A stretch of DNA of 64,000 nucleotides from Odontesthes bonariensis. Taxonomy: Eukaryota; Chordata; Actinopteri; Atheriniformes; Atherinopsidae. A program made the position numbers and the translations under genes. This document shows, in pieces, positions 49,899 to 61,206 of the stretch; positions within the stretch are counted from its first letter, which is position 1; the number at the start of each line of letters is the position of its first letter. Location: the NCBI RefSeq assembly GCF_027942865.1, contig NC_134510.1, positions 40,519,692 to 40,583,691 on the forward strand, given 5' to 3'. The notes under the pieces are model-generated. The model searched no databases. It worked only from the letters and a program-made list of their open reading frames with translations, and was not told the origin of the DNA.

Positions 49899-52800
49899 TC
49901 ACACGCGCAGCAGATCCGGGCGCTTGTAGCAGAGAGGACGGACGGCCTTGCAGCAGTCCTCGTCCCTCCATTCGCAGCCCTTGTTTCGTCTCAGGCTCAT
50001 AACGACACACTGTCCATCCTCCAGCTCCCCGGGCTCCCCCTGCCCCCAGCCGGTGTGCTGGACCGGAGCATCATCCAGCCAGTACCACTCCCCCGTGTAG
50101 GAGCTGCGACGCATGCCGATCCACACCTCCGCCGCGGTGCCATCATCAGCCTGAAGCTGGTCGCACACCTGTTGGTGGAGGGATTTGTTTGGGAAACTGA
50201 CCAGCTCCAGGCCCTGCTGCTCGCACGTTTTGATGGACTTTTGCCAGCTGCCCGCATCTTCGTGGACTTTCACCACCTCCGGGATCAAGGCGCAACCCCT
50301 GAAGTCTGAGAGAGGCAAAGACAAAGAAACTCTGTTTTAAAGCAATACAATGTAACTTCTCAAAAAGCCCACTCTGGAGCTCCCCCTACAGGCTTGGAGG
50401 TAATGTACGGTTACACTGTCGTAAATACAACACCCTTTCACTTTCACTTTCACGTTTGTTGACGAACCGGCGAGGAGTCAGAAGGTGCAAGCTATGTCGA
50501 CCGAGAAGGTAAGAGTAATCAAATGTACCTGGGAGCGTGAGAGGGGTCTATTTGTTTTTGCGGTAGGTGTGCCAGAAAGCAAGTCGAAGTACTTCCGCTC
50601 AGCTCCCGGGTGTCAGGACCAGAGAATGGAGGACGCAGATGCAGGAGGTTTAATTCCAAGACTTTTATTTGAGGCAGCAGATCGACCAGTTCCTCGTGAG
50701 AGAAGCTAAATGGGCTATGAAATATTACTCTAAGAATATACTTTCCGAAAGTGGAGAAGTATATCTATATAAAAATTATCAAAACTCAAAATCACTCCAC
50801 TAGCGGAGGAGAAAACAAAAGAATGAAACTTTACTTTTAAACTAAATGTCACTCCTACTGAGGAGGAAAACAAAAAGAGCCTCTCCTAGAAATCGGAGGA
50901 CATATGCTATGAAAATTTTACAAACAAAAAGGCTATAAGAAAAATTAACTCTGTAACTCTTACAGGTTCTATATTATCAAAACATACTCTGGGAAAAACA
51001 AAATCACTCTTACGAGGAAAAATACCACTGGGAACTCGGAAACGGGCTTGGCAAAACGCTAGGATGATGCACTATACGGAGACAGATACAACACACTGGC
51101 ACAAGACAGGGGGAGACGCAGACTCTTAAGGACGCGGGGTAATGGGGAACAGGTGGAATCACTCATACCACAATCAGACTGGAGCACGAGAGGAAGGGCA
51201 AGTGACCTGGAACGAGAGGGAAGTTAATCTTTCAAAATAAAACAGGAAATGACGAAACAAGACATGAAACGAGACAAAAACCCAACTTAACCTCACCACG
51301 GTGTGACACCGGGCCGCTCCAGCAAAGTTACATAGCGCAGTTTTTCCAACTCAGACCCCCGAAGGGCATAGGAGACAGGCCAATCGTAATATTAAAACTC
51401 ATTCTAGCCGCACAATTTTTTTCAAGCTGTTATTTTAAGGTAGAAATGTTACATAGTATTGCTTTAAGTGCCCGGTTGCTTCCTCTGAATTTCAATTCAA
51501 TTCAATTCATTTTTATTTATATAGCGCCAAATACAACAAATGTCATCTCAAGGCACTTAGATAATAAAGTCCAATTCAAGCCAATTGGAATTAAATTAAT
51601 TGTAATCATAATTATTCATAAAATAATCAGAATGTGTCAATCAGAATGACAGTAAGACATAAAGCTGCCGCTCTGCTGTGTTTTAACTCTCATTTCATGC
51701 ACGTACGTTAAAACGAGGGCTGCGCAAGTTAACTCGTTAGTTATTTAACGCCGATAAATATTTTATCGCGCATTAACGCAGGTTTTGTTTCTGAGACGAC
51801 TCAGAAAAGAGGCTTAATGTTGAAAACACCGGAGTTCCCCTTTAAGTGCTTTTCAATTGATTACCCATAATACAAGTCTGCTGAAGACCGTTATGTCATT
51901 TTTATTAGGGTCCTGTTTAAAATACAGATTTTATGGCATTTTCACTATGGCCTCGTTAAGTGCTTTTCAATGCATTTTCCCATCCACAATTTTCCCACTT
52001 TTTCCCATTTTGCCGGAATTCCTTTTGACTTATGAGAGCCAAACATCATAGCACACCGATCGAGGTCGATGCGCACGCAGCGGTGAGCTTTTTATGCCGG
52101 TCGGACCATCGCTGCAAACCGAAATTCATGACGGAAACGGAAGAATAATAGCCCAGCACAGGAGTAATATGCACCCATAATAAATGTTAGAGCGACCACA
52201 GATCAGCATTTGTCTGTGATGGTAAGTTCTACACGGTGAAATTGGTCCCGACCTCGGTGAGTTTGTTGGCTGGTGTCACTGATCGATCCTTCTTCCTCCA
52301 CGTTCAGGACGAGGCAGGAAGAGTAAACCAGCAGCTTTTAGTTTTTTTGTAAAGTTTTGATGCAGAAAACAGCGTTTTATTCTGATTTTTGTGGGTCTGT
52401 TCTTACTTTGTCTGTTGGTTTGGGGGCAAAGCCTCAAAAGTAAGTGTAAATTGACTAAATTCAGTCCTTCTTTTCATGGCGAGCCCCCTGAAAGGCCTCC
52501 TCCCTTCCATCAGGGAGGAGCATGCAGGTCTTTCTTCTCTCTGCTGTTGTCTTTTTAGATAAATGTTTGGGACATTAAGGTTTCACTATATTCTACTCAA
52601 ACAGATGTGATTACACACCCTGTATTTCGCAGACTGAACTCCTTACCTGGGGTTGGACTGATGATCGATGCCGGGTTCCCAAAGAGACTGCCGTTCTTTT
52701 TCCCCAGGAAGTAGACGCCCATCTTGGAGGAAGCGTGCCAGATGACAGTCGTGTTCGACCTCAACATGAGGACTGCTGAGACGTACTCCGTCCCCTTCAG

Positions 52801-55800
52801 ATCCCGCCAGTCTGCCCCATTCAGAGGCTCCCTCCCGATGTGAATCCCGTCTTTGGAGTCTTTGTGGACCACGATGACGGCCTGACTAACCAGCTCTGAG
52901 ACTCTGGCGAGCACATAGCAGCTGGCGAAGCCCGTCCGCGGGATCAGAGCGAGGAGTAAACCCGGACGATAGAGGTAGGCTGCGCCCGACGTCTCAGCCA
53001 CGGCCGACCCCGGGTTCAGGGCTTCCACTCTGCCGGATCCCGTCTCTGACAGAAGGAGGAGTGTTTTGTCCTCGGCGTCTGCAGTCAGACCCGGAGGGAT
53101 GGGGAACTGGAGCTTCTGGGCGCTGGCTGGCTGCAGCATGACGTACAGCAGCCCGCAGCTGCAGCTGCGTCTGACAGCACAAGGGTGACCGAAGAGGACC
53201 GCCACCGGCTTTTCTGCTTCAACAACCCGCAAAGCCTTCGTCTTCTGCAGCCAGATCTGAGCCACCTGTTTGGGCTGAAGACTGACCTCCTTTCTCTCTG
53301 CTCCATCTCCAACGGTCACCGAGTTTTCTTCATTAATGTTGACGATGAGGAGGCTGAACGGACTTCTTTCATTGATATCTGTAGCAGAGACGCTGGCAGT
53401 GCCGGCAGCTTCAGAGACGGTGGGTTCTGGAGGGATGAAATACTTCATGCTGAGTTTGTCAGTAGGTATAACCAGAGTTGTCTGCATGCTTTTGCTTCTG
53501 GAACTGAAGGCCTGGACAACAACTCTTTTGTTGCTGGTGATATGGAGGGTCTGGTCAGAAAGACTGAAATCTCCATTTGGGTTTTTGAACTTCTTGACTT
53601 CAGTTGTTGCATTAAAACTGAGCGTCTGTCCGGCTTGCATGCCTTGGCCCTGTGTTCCTGAGGGTTCGAGTGTTACTGTGGTCCCATTAAATAAGGCGGT
53701 GATCCACACCTTGTTTTGGGGTCCAACAGGATGATAGGAGGCGATGTTCTCTGGGAAAACTACAATGAATTCCAGGCCAGTTTTGTTTCCTGTCGTTGAG
53801 GATTCTGGAACAGGAAATAAAAGATACTGAAGCAGAGACGGAAAGCCTCACTTCTCTTTATCAGGTTACATTCCTCCGATTATTGTGTGTCGGATTAATC
53901 TGGAATCATGTGACATGGAGCACATCTGTGTGTATGGAACACATCTGTGTGTGTGGAACACATCTGTGTATGGAACACATCTGTGTATGGAACACATCTG
54001 TGTGTGGAGCACATCTGTGTGTATGGAACACATCTGTGTATGGAACACATCTGTGTGTGGAACACATCTGTGTGTATGGAACACATCTGTGTGTACGGAA
54101 ACACATCTGTGTGTGTGGAACACATCTGTGTATGGAACACATCTGTGTGTGTGGAACACATCTGTGTGTATGGAACACATCTGTGTGTATGGAATACATC
54201 TGTGTGTGCGGAACACATCTGTAAGTATGGAACACATCTGTGTGTGTGGAACACATCTGTGTGTGCGGAACACATCTGTAAGTATGGAACACATCTGTGT
54301 GTGTGGAACACATCTGTGTGTGTGGAGCACATCTGTAAGTATGGAACACATCTGTGTGTGTGGAACACATCTGTGTGTGTGGAACACATCTGTGTGTGGA
54401 GCACATCTGTGTGTATGGAACACATCTGTGTGTACGGAAACACATCTGTGTGTGTGGAACACATCTGTGTATGGAACACATCTGTGTGTGTGGAACACAT
54501 CTGTGTATGTGGAACACATCTGTGTGTGCGGAACACATCTGTAAGTATGGAACACATCTGTGTGTATGGAATACATCTGTGTGTGCGGAACACATCTGTA
54601 AGTATGGAACACATCTGTGTGTGTGGAACACATCTGTGTGTGCGGAACACATCTGTAAGTATGGAACACATCTGTGTGTATGGAATACATCTGTGTGTAC
54701 GGAACACATCTGTGTGTGTGGAACACATCTGTAAGTATGGAACACATCTGTGTGTGTGGAACACATCTGTGTGTGTGGAGCACATCTGTAAGTATGGAAC
54801 ACATCTGTGTGTGTGGAACACATCTGTGTGTGTGGAACACATCTGTGTGTGTGGAACACATCTGTGTGTGTGGAACACATCTGTGTGTGAAGCACATCTG
54901 TGTGTATGGAACACATCTGTGTGTATGGAACATATCTGTAAGTATGGAACACATCTGTGTGTGAAGCACATCTGTGTGTATGGAACACATCTGTGTGTAT
55001 GGAACACATCTGTGTGTATGGAACATATCTGTAAGTATGGAACACATCTGTAAGTATGGAACACATCTGTGTGTGTGGAACACATCTGTGTGTGAAGCAC
55101 ATCTGTGTGTATGGAACATATCTGTGTATGGAACACATCTGTGTGTGTGGAACACATCTGTGTGTATGGAACACATCTGTGTGTATGGAACATATCTGTG
55201 TGTGAAGCACATCTGTGTGTATGGAACATATCTGTGTATGGAACACATCTGTGTGTGTGGAACACATCTGTGTGTATGGAACACATCTGTGTGTGTGGAA
55301 CACATCTGTGTGTATGGAACATATCTGTGTGTGTGGAACACATCTGTGTGTATGGAACATATCTGTGTGTGAAGCACATCTGTGTGTATGGAACATATCT
55401 GTGTATGGAACACATCTGTGTGTGTGGAACACATCTGTGTGTATGGAACACATCTGTGTGTATGGAACACATCTGTGTGTATGGAACACATCTGTGTGTG
55501 TGGAACACATCTGTGTGTATGGAACACATCTGTGTGTGTGGAACACATCTGTGTCTGTGGAACACATCTGTGTGTATGGAACACATCTGTGTGTATGGAG
55601 CACATCTGTGTCTATGGAATACATCTGTGTGTGTGGAACACATCTGTGTATGGAACACATCTGTGTGTATGGAGCACATCTGTGTCTATGGAACACATCT
55701 GTAAGTATGGAACACATCTGTAAGTATGGAACACATCTGTGTGTATGGAACATATCTGTGTGTGAAGCACATCTGTGTGTATGGAACATATCTGTGTATG

Positions 55801-56748
55801 GAACACATCTGTGTGTATGGAACACATCTGTAAGTATGGAACACATCTGTGTGTATGGAACACATCTGTGTGTGTGGAACACATCTGTGTGTATGGAACA
55901 CATCTGTGTGTATGGAGCACATCTGTGTCTATGGAATACATCTGTGTGTGTGGAACACATCTGTGTATGGAACACATCTGTGTGTATGGAGCACATCTGT
56001 GTCTATGGAACACATCTGTGTGTATGGAGCACATCTGTGTGCATGGTACACATCTGTGTGTATGGAGCACATCTGTGTGTATGGAGCACATCTGTGTGCA
56101 TGGAACACATCTGTGTGTATGGAGCACATCTGTGTATGGAACACATCTGTGTGTGTGGAACAAATCTGTGTATGGAGCACATCTGTGTGTGTGGAACAAA
56201 TCTGTGTATGGAACACATCTGTGTGTATGGAACACATCTGTGTGTATGGAACACATCTGTGTGTATGGAACACATCTGTGTGTATGGAACACATCTGTGT
56301 GTATGGAACACATCTGTGTGTGTGGAACACATCTGTGTGTGTGGAACACATCTGTTTGTACGGAAACACATCTGTGTGTATGGAACACATCTGTGTGTAT
56401 GGAACACATCTGTGTGTGTGGAACACATCTGTGTGTGTGGAACACATCTGTGTGTATGGAACACATCTGTGTGTGTGGAACACATCTGTGTGTATGGAAC
56501 ACATCTGTGTGTGTGGAACACATCTGTGTGTATGGAACATATCTGTGTATGGAGCACATCTGTGTGTATGGAGCACATCTGTGTGTATGGAGCACATCTG
56601 TGTGTATGGAGCACATCTGTGTGTATGGAGCACATCTGTGTGTATGGAACACATCTGTGTATGAAAAGAAGCACAGATTTGGTTTGTTGAGCTTACCTGC
56701 GATCAGAGCCGCCAGGAGGAAGAGGAGGAAGGGCGCCCCGGGCCTCAT
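49899..56748 (-). CDS. Secreted IgGFc-binding-domain protein with C-terminal C-type lectin domain
   Basis: Minus-strand coding exons 56748-56697, 53804-52647 and 50305-49899 (1617 bp, 538 residues) join in phase with GT-AG borders. Residues 1-17 (MRPGAPFLLFLLAALIA) are a signal peptide. Residues about 18-403 form one IgGFc-binding domain as at the N-terminus of FCGBP (GLEFIVVFPENIASYHP, YFIPPEPTV, VAVLFGHPCAV, YVLARVSELVSQA, MGVYFLGKK). Residues 404-538 are a C-type lectin domain (FRGCALIP, WIGMRRS, GEWYWLD, VQHTGWGQGEPG, DCCKAVRPLCYKRP). The canonical EPN/QPD sugar motif reads EPG and WND is replaced by WRDE, so Ca-dependent sugar binding is uncertain. FCGBP relatives lie in mucus. The host gene name is not known to me; no von Willebrand D repeats follow. 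Confidence 0.85.
50611..51308. mobile_element. Solo LTR in intron 2 of the IgGFc/lectin gene
   Basis: 698 bp starting TGTCA and ending TGACA, flanked by CCGGG at 50606-50610 and 51309-51313. TG...CA ends, a short inverted repeat and a 5-bp target duplication are the marks of an LTR retrotransposon; with no internal coding region it is a solo LTR left by recombination. I cannot assign a family, and no viral gene is present. Confidence 0.65.
51476..51600 (-). mobile_element. LINE/SINE 3'-tail fragment, antisense
   Basis: TTCAATTCAATTCATTTTTA, then TTTATATAGCGCCAAATAC and CATCTCAAGGCACTT: the antisense of a common fish LINE tail with a pentamer repeat. Inside intron 2 of the IgGFc/lectin gene. 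Confidence 0.6.
51713..51790. mobile_element. Fragment of the TAGGGCTG hAT MITE family
   Basis: GAGGGCTGCGCAAGTTAACTC followed by ATTTAACGCCGATAAATATT resembles the end of the element at 46599-47069. The opposite end was not found. The rest of intron 2 (51800-52646) has no feature I can support. Confidence 0.5.
53895..56665. repeat. ~2.77 kb 19-bp minisatellite in intron 1 of the IgGFc/lectin gene
   Basis: About 150 copies of a 19-bp unit (plus strand ACACATCTGTGTGTATGGA) with TATGG/TGTGG/CGG variants, 17-bp short units, GGAGC variants, AAGTATGG variants and 18-bp GAAGC units. Minus-strand (gene-sense) frames are open for up to about 2.1 kb as Cys/His/Thr-rich 19-residue repeats. The array fills almost the whole intron between the donor at 56696 and the acceptor at 53805. 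Confidence 0.97.
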
Positions 56749-57234
56749 GGTTCTGGGAAAACACAGAATCAGCCGTCAAAAACATCACTTTTATTATTAT
56801 TAATCATCTCATTCATCATCTAAGACGGAACTCAGTGTAGAATTTTATCAACTTCATCATTTATTCTGTTTATTTAAAATTATTTTCCGTGGAATCTCAT
56901 GATTTTTTTTAATTAAGTTAAAATCAAATAAATCAAATCAAATTGAGTTAAATATAGTTTCAATTAACACAGTTGAGTTTGATGTAATCAATTCAATTTA
57001 CCTACAATTTAATATGATCTAAATTCAACATAATTATGATTTAATTCATCTAATTATCTGTAGAAGGTGGAATCTAATACATTTGATTAAATTAAATGTA
57101 ATCATTTCAATAAACTTAATTCAATTTAAGTAAATAACTTACAGATTTATTTTTTATTTAACTTAAAATAACAAAAATAAAGTAAATAATTAATCAAATA
57201 AATTGAATTAATCTTTATTCAGGTATCTAATTAA

Positions 57235-57460
57235 TCCAGGTTTTAAAAGCACTTTTAAATCCAGGTTAAAAACATTTCTCTTTTGGTGTGCGTATGGTTG
57301 AGTTTATATTTTTCTTTTTCCCCTCTTCTTTGATTGCTTTTAACTGTGTTTTTAATTTTTATTCTATTTTTTTTTCTTTTAAATGCCTTGTCTTTATGTA
57401 AAGCACATTGAGTTGCCTGTGGTATGAAATGCGTTTAAAAAAAAAAGATGCCTTGCGTTG
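57235..57460 (+). mobile_element. LINE 3'-end fragment
   Basis: CCAGGTTAAAAACATTTCTC followed by TGTAAAGCACATTGAGTTGC is the usual terminal stretch of a fish L2/CR1-type LINE (KTFLF... then the tail). No intact frame remains. It lies between the leader exon and exon 1 of the IgGFc/lectin gene. Confidence 0.55.
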
Positions 57461-57863
57461 CCTTGCCTAATAAATGTAATTTAATCCAATTTTTGTAATT
57501 GACTCTGTTCAGAGTTAATCAATTCAGGCTAATTTAACAATATTAATCAAATGTGTGTTCATTATTCTATTTAATCAAATTTATTTTATAGTGATATATC
57601 TATGTCTATATCAACATTTTTAATGTAATTTGATTTTATGGGATAAAATTCATTAAAGTGAATTTAAAAAAAAGTCAAATTTCTGTGAATTTTAGCACAA
57701 AATATAAAAAACTGTTTGAGTGAAAAACATTAATAACACTAAAAAAAACACAAATCTTTGTGATATAATGGTGGAAATGAATAAAGAGGTTTAAAGTTTA
57801 GATTTTTAGATTTTCACACATAATTTAATAGTTTAAAACAGAGAGGGAAGAAATGAGTCTTAC

Positions 57864-57960
57864 CTGTTTCTCAGGTGGGCAGCAGCTGGCTGACTGTTTC
57901 CCTGCTTCTTCTCTCCTTATGAAAACAGCACATTTGTCAGTCAAACTCAGGCAGATTTGG
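57864..57960 (-). promoter_or_regulatory. Probable 5' non-coding exon and promoter of the IgGFc/lectin gene
   Basis: On the minus strand GAAACAG|GTAAGA gives a donor after 57864, and TTTTCCCAG|AACCATGAGG gives an acceptor before 56752 with the start codon four bases into the exon. This fits a leader exon of roughly 100 bp. The transcription start is not defined by the sequence. Confidence 0.45.
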
Positions 57961-58257
57961 AAGACATTTGCATGAGAAAAGGGTTTGTGAAGGAGTGCTG
58001 GGATGAGTCACGTTGCAGCTCTGAGTGTTCCTGGTTGGAACAAGAAAAATCTATTAAACTGCGGCTTTGATTTTAGTTTAATTCATCACATGCAGAAGTT
58101 ATTTAATATCTGTAACAGGTAAACAAATTAAAAATGTTTAAACATCAAAAAGAGGGCGAAGGATGAGGAGTTATTGAGGACTGTTCAAAAACAGTCGAAA
58201 AAGAAGATAACAAAAAGCTGGAAAACAAGTTCAAGCAGAACACTAGAGGAAGGTACT

Positions 58258-58826
58258 TAACCCTTTCTGTTGTCTTGCAGGTCAAAAGTGAGCCACCACC
58301 ATGTTTAGCTGTAGAAAAAATACCTTAAAATATCTTTTTCCAACTTGAAATGTTATGACTTTTCCTAAAGGGACCCCATCATTAGAAAAAGTCAGACTTT
58401 ATTTTTGTTTATGTTTCCATGTGGGCTGTACACCACTAGGGTACAAAGATTGTCTTATGGGTCATTTTTGAGCCGTGAATTATAAAAACATTTAAACACC
58501 AGAAAAAAGTTCACTGTTTTTTTCCCTTTCAATATAATTAATTCAGAAGTAATTACTTTTTTTTTAAAGTAGTAACTGTTTTTTAATTGTTTTTTAAACT
58601 GTTTTTTTAACTGTTTTTTCAATATAATTAATTCAGAAGTAATTACTTCACATTTATATAATAGCAATAATAAACCTTTATTATGTAAAAGAAAACTGAG
58701 AAAACAAGAAAACTGTTGGTCCAAATGACAGTAGGTTTGTGGCAAAAAAAAAAAAAAAGTGTAATTATGAAAACTGGTGATTGTCTTTTTGTATTGTGTA
58801 ACAAAAAATACATGATAAAAAATGGA
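58258..58826. mobile_element. Second copy of the piggyBac-like MITE, 3' truncated
   Basis: Closely matches 23780-24370: TTAACCCTTTCTGTTGTCTT, GTCAAAAGTGAGCCAC, and GGTCATTTTTGAGCCGTGAA. It stops at ATGATAAAAAATGG, where the first copy continues to its right TTAA end. Confidence 0.75.
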
Positions 58827-59284
58827 TTGACTTTGACCCAAACGCAAGGACTCTCTCAGGCGGTATGTGATGGTAAATAAAGTTTATTAGACAAAGCTGG
58901 TGTGAAGAGTCTCTGTTCGGGGGCTGCTGGTGATGAGGTCGGGGTTATTCGGGTTCTGCAGTGGGAAGTGGAAAAGGTGAGCTCCAGAATGTTTTTGCCA
59001 GGAAGATTTTGAGAATGGACAACTTACAGGTGGTGAGCGGAAGCTAGGAATATATAGGAACTTTCAGGTTTCAGGTGAGTTCCAGAGAGAGTTTGCAAAG
59101 CTGCATCTGAACGCCAGCTGAGGAAAACATTTGAGTTTTTTATCCATTCGTTTCTTTATATTTTCTTGTATTTCAATTGTTTCTGTGGTGCAAACTAAAG
59201 GCTGAATCATGGAAACTCAGGGCTGATTTCACACTTCCCTCAGCACCAAAAGCAGATTTGATAACGAACTACAACTAAAACGGC

Positions 59285-59305
59285 TAAAAAAAAAATATAA
59301 TAATA

Positions 59306-59344
<39 letters not shown>

Positions 59345-59420
59345 CATGATAATAATAATGATAATAATAATAATATTTATTTATAATAATAATAATAAAT
59401 AAATAAAAACCAATAAATAA
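59285..59420. repeat. (AAT)n / (AAAT)n microsatellite
   Basis: AAT triplets with GAT/ATG variants, ending in AAATA tetramers. 58830-59280 and 59420-59630 show no gene. Confidence 0.9.
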
Positions 59421-59632
59421 ATAAACGGCTAATTTCTTTGTCTCTGTGGGAGTTTCTCTTCAGACCCTGTTGCATATTAAAGTTTTTCCCATTTATTTTC
59501 CCTGATAAATGTGATGACCTCTCCCACTCTTTTCCTTCTCAGCCTCCTGTTCATGACTGGTTGCTTTGCCGATGGTTTATCCGTTGAAGGCGGGACTCGT
59601 GGGGTGTTTTGATGTTTGACAGTGACGCTGCA

Positions 59633-61206
59633 GTTGTTGAAGCAGCAGGAAAAGCTGCTGAAGGCGTCCCGGCTGCTCCTTCTGGCTGCTTTGTTTCCTG
59701 AGCTCATTTGGTTTAACTTTGACAGTCAAATCAGTTTGAGCATCACTCCCTCTGAGCTGCTCCTGCTGAATCTCTTGTTTTTCTGTTCATTTGCATTTAC
59801 CATTTAGTTTTATTTCAGCTGTTTGAACTGTTGTTAGACTTTAGTATAATCATATTTACCTTGGACTGAAGCCTTTGATCTGATCATTATTTGTGTTTCA
59901 TTTTGAGTTAATATTCCCTGTTTGCTTTTATTTGACTTAGCCATTTGTAGTTTCCGTGATGTCCACCAGATGGTGCTGTTTCCACTGTTTATCAAACCCT
60001 GAGGGATGAATTCACCAGACATGGAATCCTGTGGATGAGGGAGGAGCCCCTCCATCCAGGGGGAGGAGCTCCTCCATCCAGGGAGAGGAGCCCCTCCATC
60101 CAGGGGGAGGAGCTCCTCCATCCAGGGGGAGGAGCTCCATCATCCTGAGGGAGGAGCTCCTCCATCTAGGGGGAGGAGTTCCACCATCCAGGGGGAGGAG
60201 CTCCATCATCCTGAGGGAGGAGCTCCTCCATCCTGAGGGAGGAGTTCCACCATCCAGGGGGAGGAGCTCTACCATCCAGGGGGAGGAGCTCTACCATCCA
60301 GGGAGAGGAGCCACACCATCCAGGGGGAGGAGCTCCATCATCCTGAGGGAGGAGCTCCTCCATCCAGGGGGAGGAGCTCCATCATCCTGAGGGAGAAGCT
60401 CCTCCATCCAGGGGGAGGAGCTCCACCATCCAGGGGGAGGAGTTCCACCATCCAGGGGGAGGAGTTCCACCATCTAGGGAGAGGAGCTCCATCATCCTGA
60501 GGGAGGAGCTCCACCATCCAGGGGGAGGAGCTCCTCCATCCAGGGGGAGGAGCTCCTCCATCCAGGGGGAGAAGCTCCTCCATCCAGGGGGAGGAGCTCT
60601 ACCATCCAGGGGGAGGAGTTCCACCATCCAGGGGGAGGAGCCACACCATCCAGGGGGAGGAGCTCCACCATCCAGGGAGAGGAGCTCCATCATCCTGAGG
60701 GAGGAGCTCCTCCATCCAGGGGGAGGAGCTCCACCATCCAGGGGGAGGAGCCACACCATCCAGGGGGAGGAACCCCACCATCCAGGGGGAAGAGTTGTTG
60801 AAGCAGCAGGAAAAGCTGCTGAAGGCGTCCCGGCTGCTCCTTCTGGCTGCTTTGTTTCCTGAGCTCATCTGGTTTAACTTTGACAGTCAAATCAGTTTGA
60901 GCATCACTCCCTCTGAGCTGCTCCTGCTGAATCTCTTGTTTTTCTGTTCATTTGCATTTACCATTTAGTTTTATTTCAGCTGTTTGAACTGTTGTTAGAC
61001 TTTAGTATAATCATATTTACCTTGGACTGAAGCCTTTGATCTGATCATTATTTGTGTTTCATTTTGAGTTAATATTCCCTGTTTGCTTTTATTTGACTTA
61101 GCCATTTGTAGTTTCCGTGATGTCCACCAGATGGTGCTGTTTCCACTGTTTATCAAACCCTGAGGGATGAATCCACCAGACATGGAATCCTGTGGATGAG
61201 GGAGGA
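59633..61206. repeat. Segmental direct duplication, period 1161 bp
   Basis: About 400 bp starting GTTGTTGAAGCAGCAGG occurs at 59633-60045 and again at 60794-61206, nearly identical. Each copy leads into the 22-bp minisatellite through the same GGATGAGGGAGGAGCCCC junction. One copy of flank plus array was therefore duplicated in tandem. Confidence 0.92.
60031..60790. repeat. 22-bp minisatellite, first block
   Basis: About 34 copies of CCATCCAGGGGGAGGAGCTC-type 22-bp units with CATCATCCTGAGGG and GAGTTCCAC variants. Open frames of PLDGGAPPPGW type on the minus strand are repeat artefacts. Confidence 0.95.

Noticed and set aside
50055..50309. Plus-strand frame over the lectin exon
   Set aside because: Antisense of the C-type lectin exon.
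53185..53734. Plus-strand frames of 132-158 codons
   Set aside because: Antisense of the IgGFc-binding exon, which has correct splice sites and domain motifs on the minus strand.
53866..56803. Many long frames (up to 696 codons) on both strands with 19-residue Cys/His repeats
   Set aside because: By-products of the 19-bp minisatellite. Only the frame joined to the real start codon at 56748 is discussed, as a possible retained-intron product.
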